NCBI GenBank assembly: GCA_945870015.1
Contig: CAMBQS010000254.1
Coordinates: forward strand, 1-5,536
Direction: 5' to 3'
Length of the DNA stretch: 5,536 nt
Origin: Desulfocicer vacuolatum DSM 3385
GTDB taxonomy: Bacteria > Desulfobacterota > Desulfobacteria > Desulfobacterales > SURF-7
The translations under genes were made by a program, and so were the position numbers. The notes beneath the pieces were generated by a model. It did not search any database. It was given only the letters and a program-made list of their open reading frames with translations, and was not told the DNA's origin. How positions within the stretch are numbered: the first letter of the stretch is position 1; the number at the start of each line of letters is the position of its first letter. Below, one piece after another: positions 5,136 to 5,536 of this stretch.

Positions 5136-5536
5136 TCAGGAATCTGAAGCTAACCAGGCAGCTCCAAAAACACCTGCTGAATCGCCGAGCTGGTTTTTCA
5201 GTATAGGAGTTCGGATATCCTGGTGAAATGCATAATATTTTACCCGTTCTACCCCGATTGTATATAATTCATGGATGTTGGAGAGGCCTCCGCCGATTAC
5301 AATCGCATCCGGGTCAAGGGTGGATATCAACCCACCGACGCTCCGGCCAAAATCATCGATAAATTGTAAAAAGACCTCTTTGCAATCCGGAATCTGATTG
5401 CGGTATCCGTCTACAATCTCTTTCATGGTAAGGTGTTTCCCAAATCTAACAAAGTAGGATGCCTCCACACCAGATCCACTGATTTTTGTTTCAATACATC
5501 CCTTTTTGCCGCAATAGCAGGTAGCTCCTTTGGGAT
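5136..5536 (-). CDS. ROK-family sugar kinase, Mak fructokinase-like, C-terminal part
   Basis: Phosphorylates a sugar with ATP in the cytoplasm; the right-hand edge removes the N-terminal half, including the ATP-binding DXGXT motif. The reading frame is open to the window edge, so the ATG-like GTG at 5466-5468 is internal (Val), not a start. The first visible residues contain the ROK zinc site CYCGKKGCIE, followed by TKISGSGVE. Further on, TLDPDAIVIGGGLSN and the end GDSAGVFGAAWLA match the ATP-side and C-terminal signatures of the family and resemble E. coli Mak (fructokinase). With no helix-turn-helix part visible, a NagC/Mlc-type repressor is not formally excluded, but those usually differ around the zinc site and end. 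Fructokinase is the likeliest activity. It converges on the hydroxylase gene with a six-base gap. Confidence 0.92.
   Translation of the reverse strand, partial: PKGATCYCGKKGCIETKISGSGVEASYFVRFGKHLTMKEIVDGYRNQIPDCKEVFLQFIDDFGRSVGGLISTLDPDAIVIGGGLSNIHELYTIGVERVKYYAFHQDIRTPILKNQLGDSAGVFGAAWLASDS

Noticed and set aside
4673..5206. Plus-strand 177-codon frame
   Set aside because: Long, but it is a shifted frame of the fatty acid hydroxylase gene, which carries all its histidine motifs in the other frame.
5136..5468. ROK gene starting at the GTG at 5466-5468
   Set aside because: The frame continues open to the window edge and encodes the ROK zinc motif upstream of that codon.

Overview
The window is a piece of a bacterial chromosome with low to moderate GC and compact, mostly single-gene or two-gene units. 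The best clue to the host is the elongation factor G fragment at the left end. Its switch I region reads GKDGVGATMDSMELE, the form found in mitochondrial EF-G1 and in the related spdEFG1 of spirochaetes, planctomycetes and deltaproteobacteria, rather than the EGAATMDWMEQE of ordinary bacterial EF-G. The gene set as a whole (AzlCD, ElbB, Nudix, fatty acid hydroxylase, ROK kinase) fits a deltaproteobacterium (Desulfobacterota) best, but this is inference and a spirochaete is not excluded.

Layout: (1) 1-316, minus strand, N-terminal third of the G domain of an spdEFG1-type EF-G, running off the left edge. (2) 317-1022, about 700 bases without a convincing gene. It is AT-rich and holds a candidate distal promoter for fusA, several inverted repeats including two that cross as a pseudoknot would, a short direct repeat, and a short decayed-looking reading frame. 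(3) 1023-1786, minus strand, a HigBA-type toxin-antitoxin pair, toxin first, overlapping by ATGA, with a recognisable promoter and a palindromic operator at 1804-1832. (4) 1855-3002, plus strand, a 39-41 codon leader-like ORF whose stop overlaps the start of azlC, followed by azlD: a branched-chain amino acid exporter. (5) 2992-4170, minus strand, a Nudix hydrolase followed by elbB, the latter running convergently into the end of azlD. (6) 4335-5129, plus strand, a membrane di-iron fatty acid hydroxylase/sterol desaturase family protein, divergent from the Nudix gene with overlapping candidate promoters between them. (7) 5136-5536, minus strand, the C-terminal part of a ROK-family sugar kinase resembling Mak fructokinase, running off the right edge.

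The genes do not form one pathway. The toxin-antitoxin module and the 700-base gap beside it look like the accessory part; the rest are housekeeping or metabolic genes packed tightly, with two convergent gene ends meeting by an 11-base overlap and a 6-base gap. I do not see a clear undescribed multi-gene system. The items most worth checking are the ATGA-coupled, possibly leaderless small ORF in front of azlC, the pseudoknot-like arrangement at 700-767, and the lysine-rich tail on the antitoxin.
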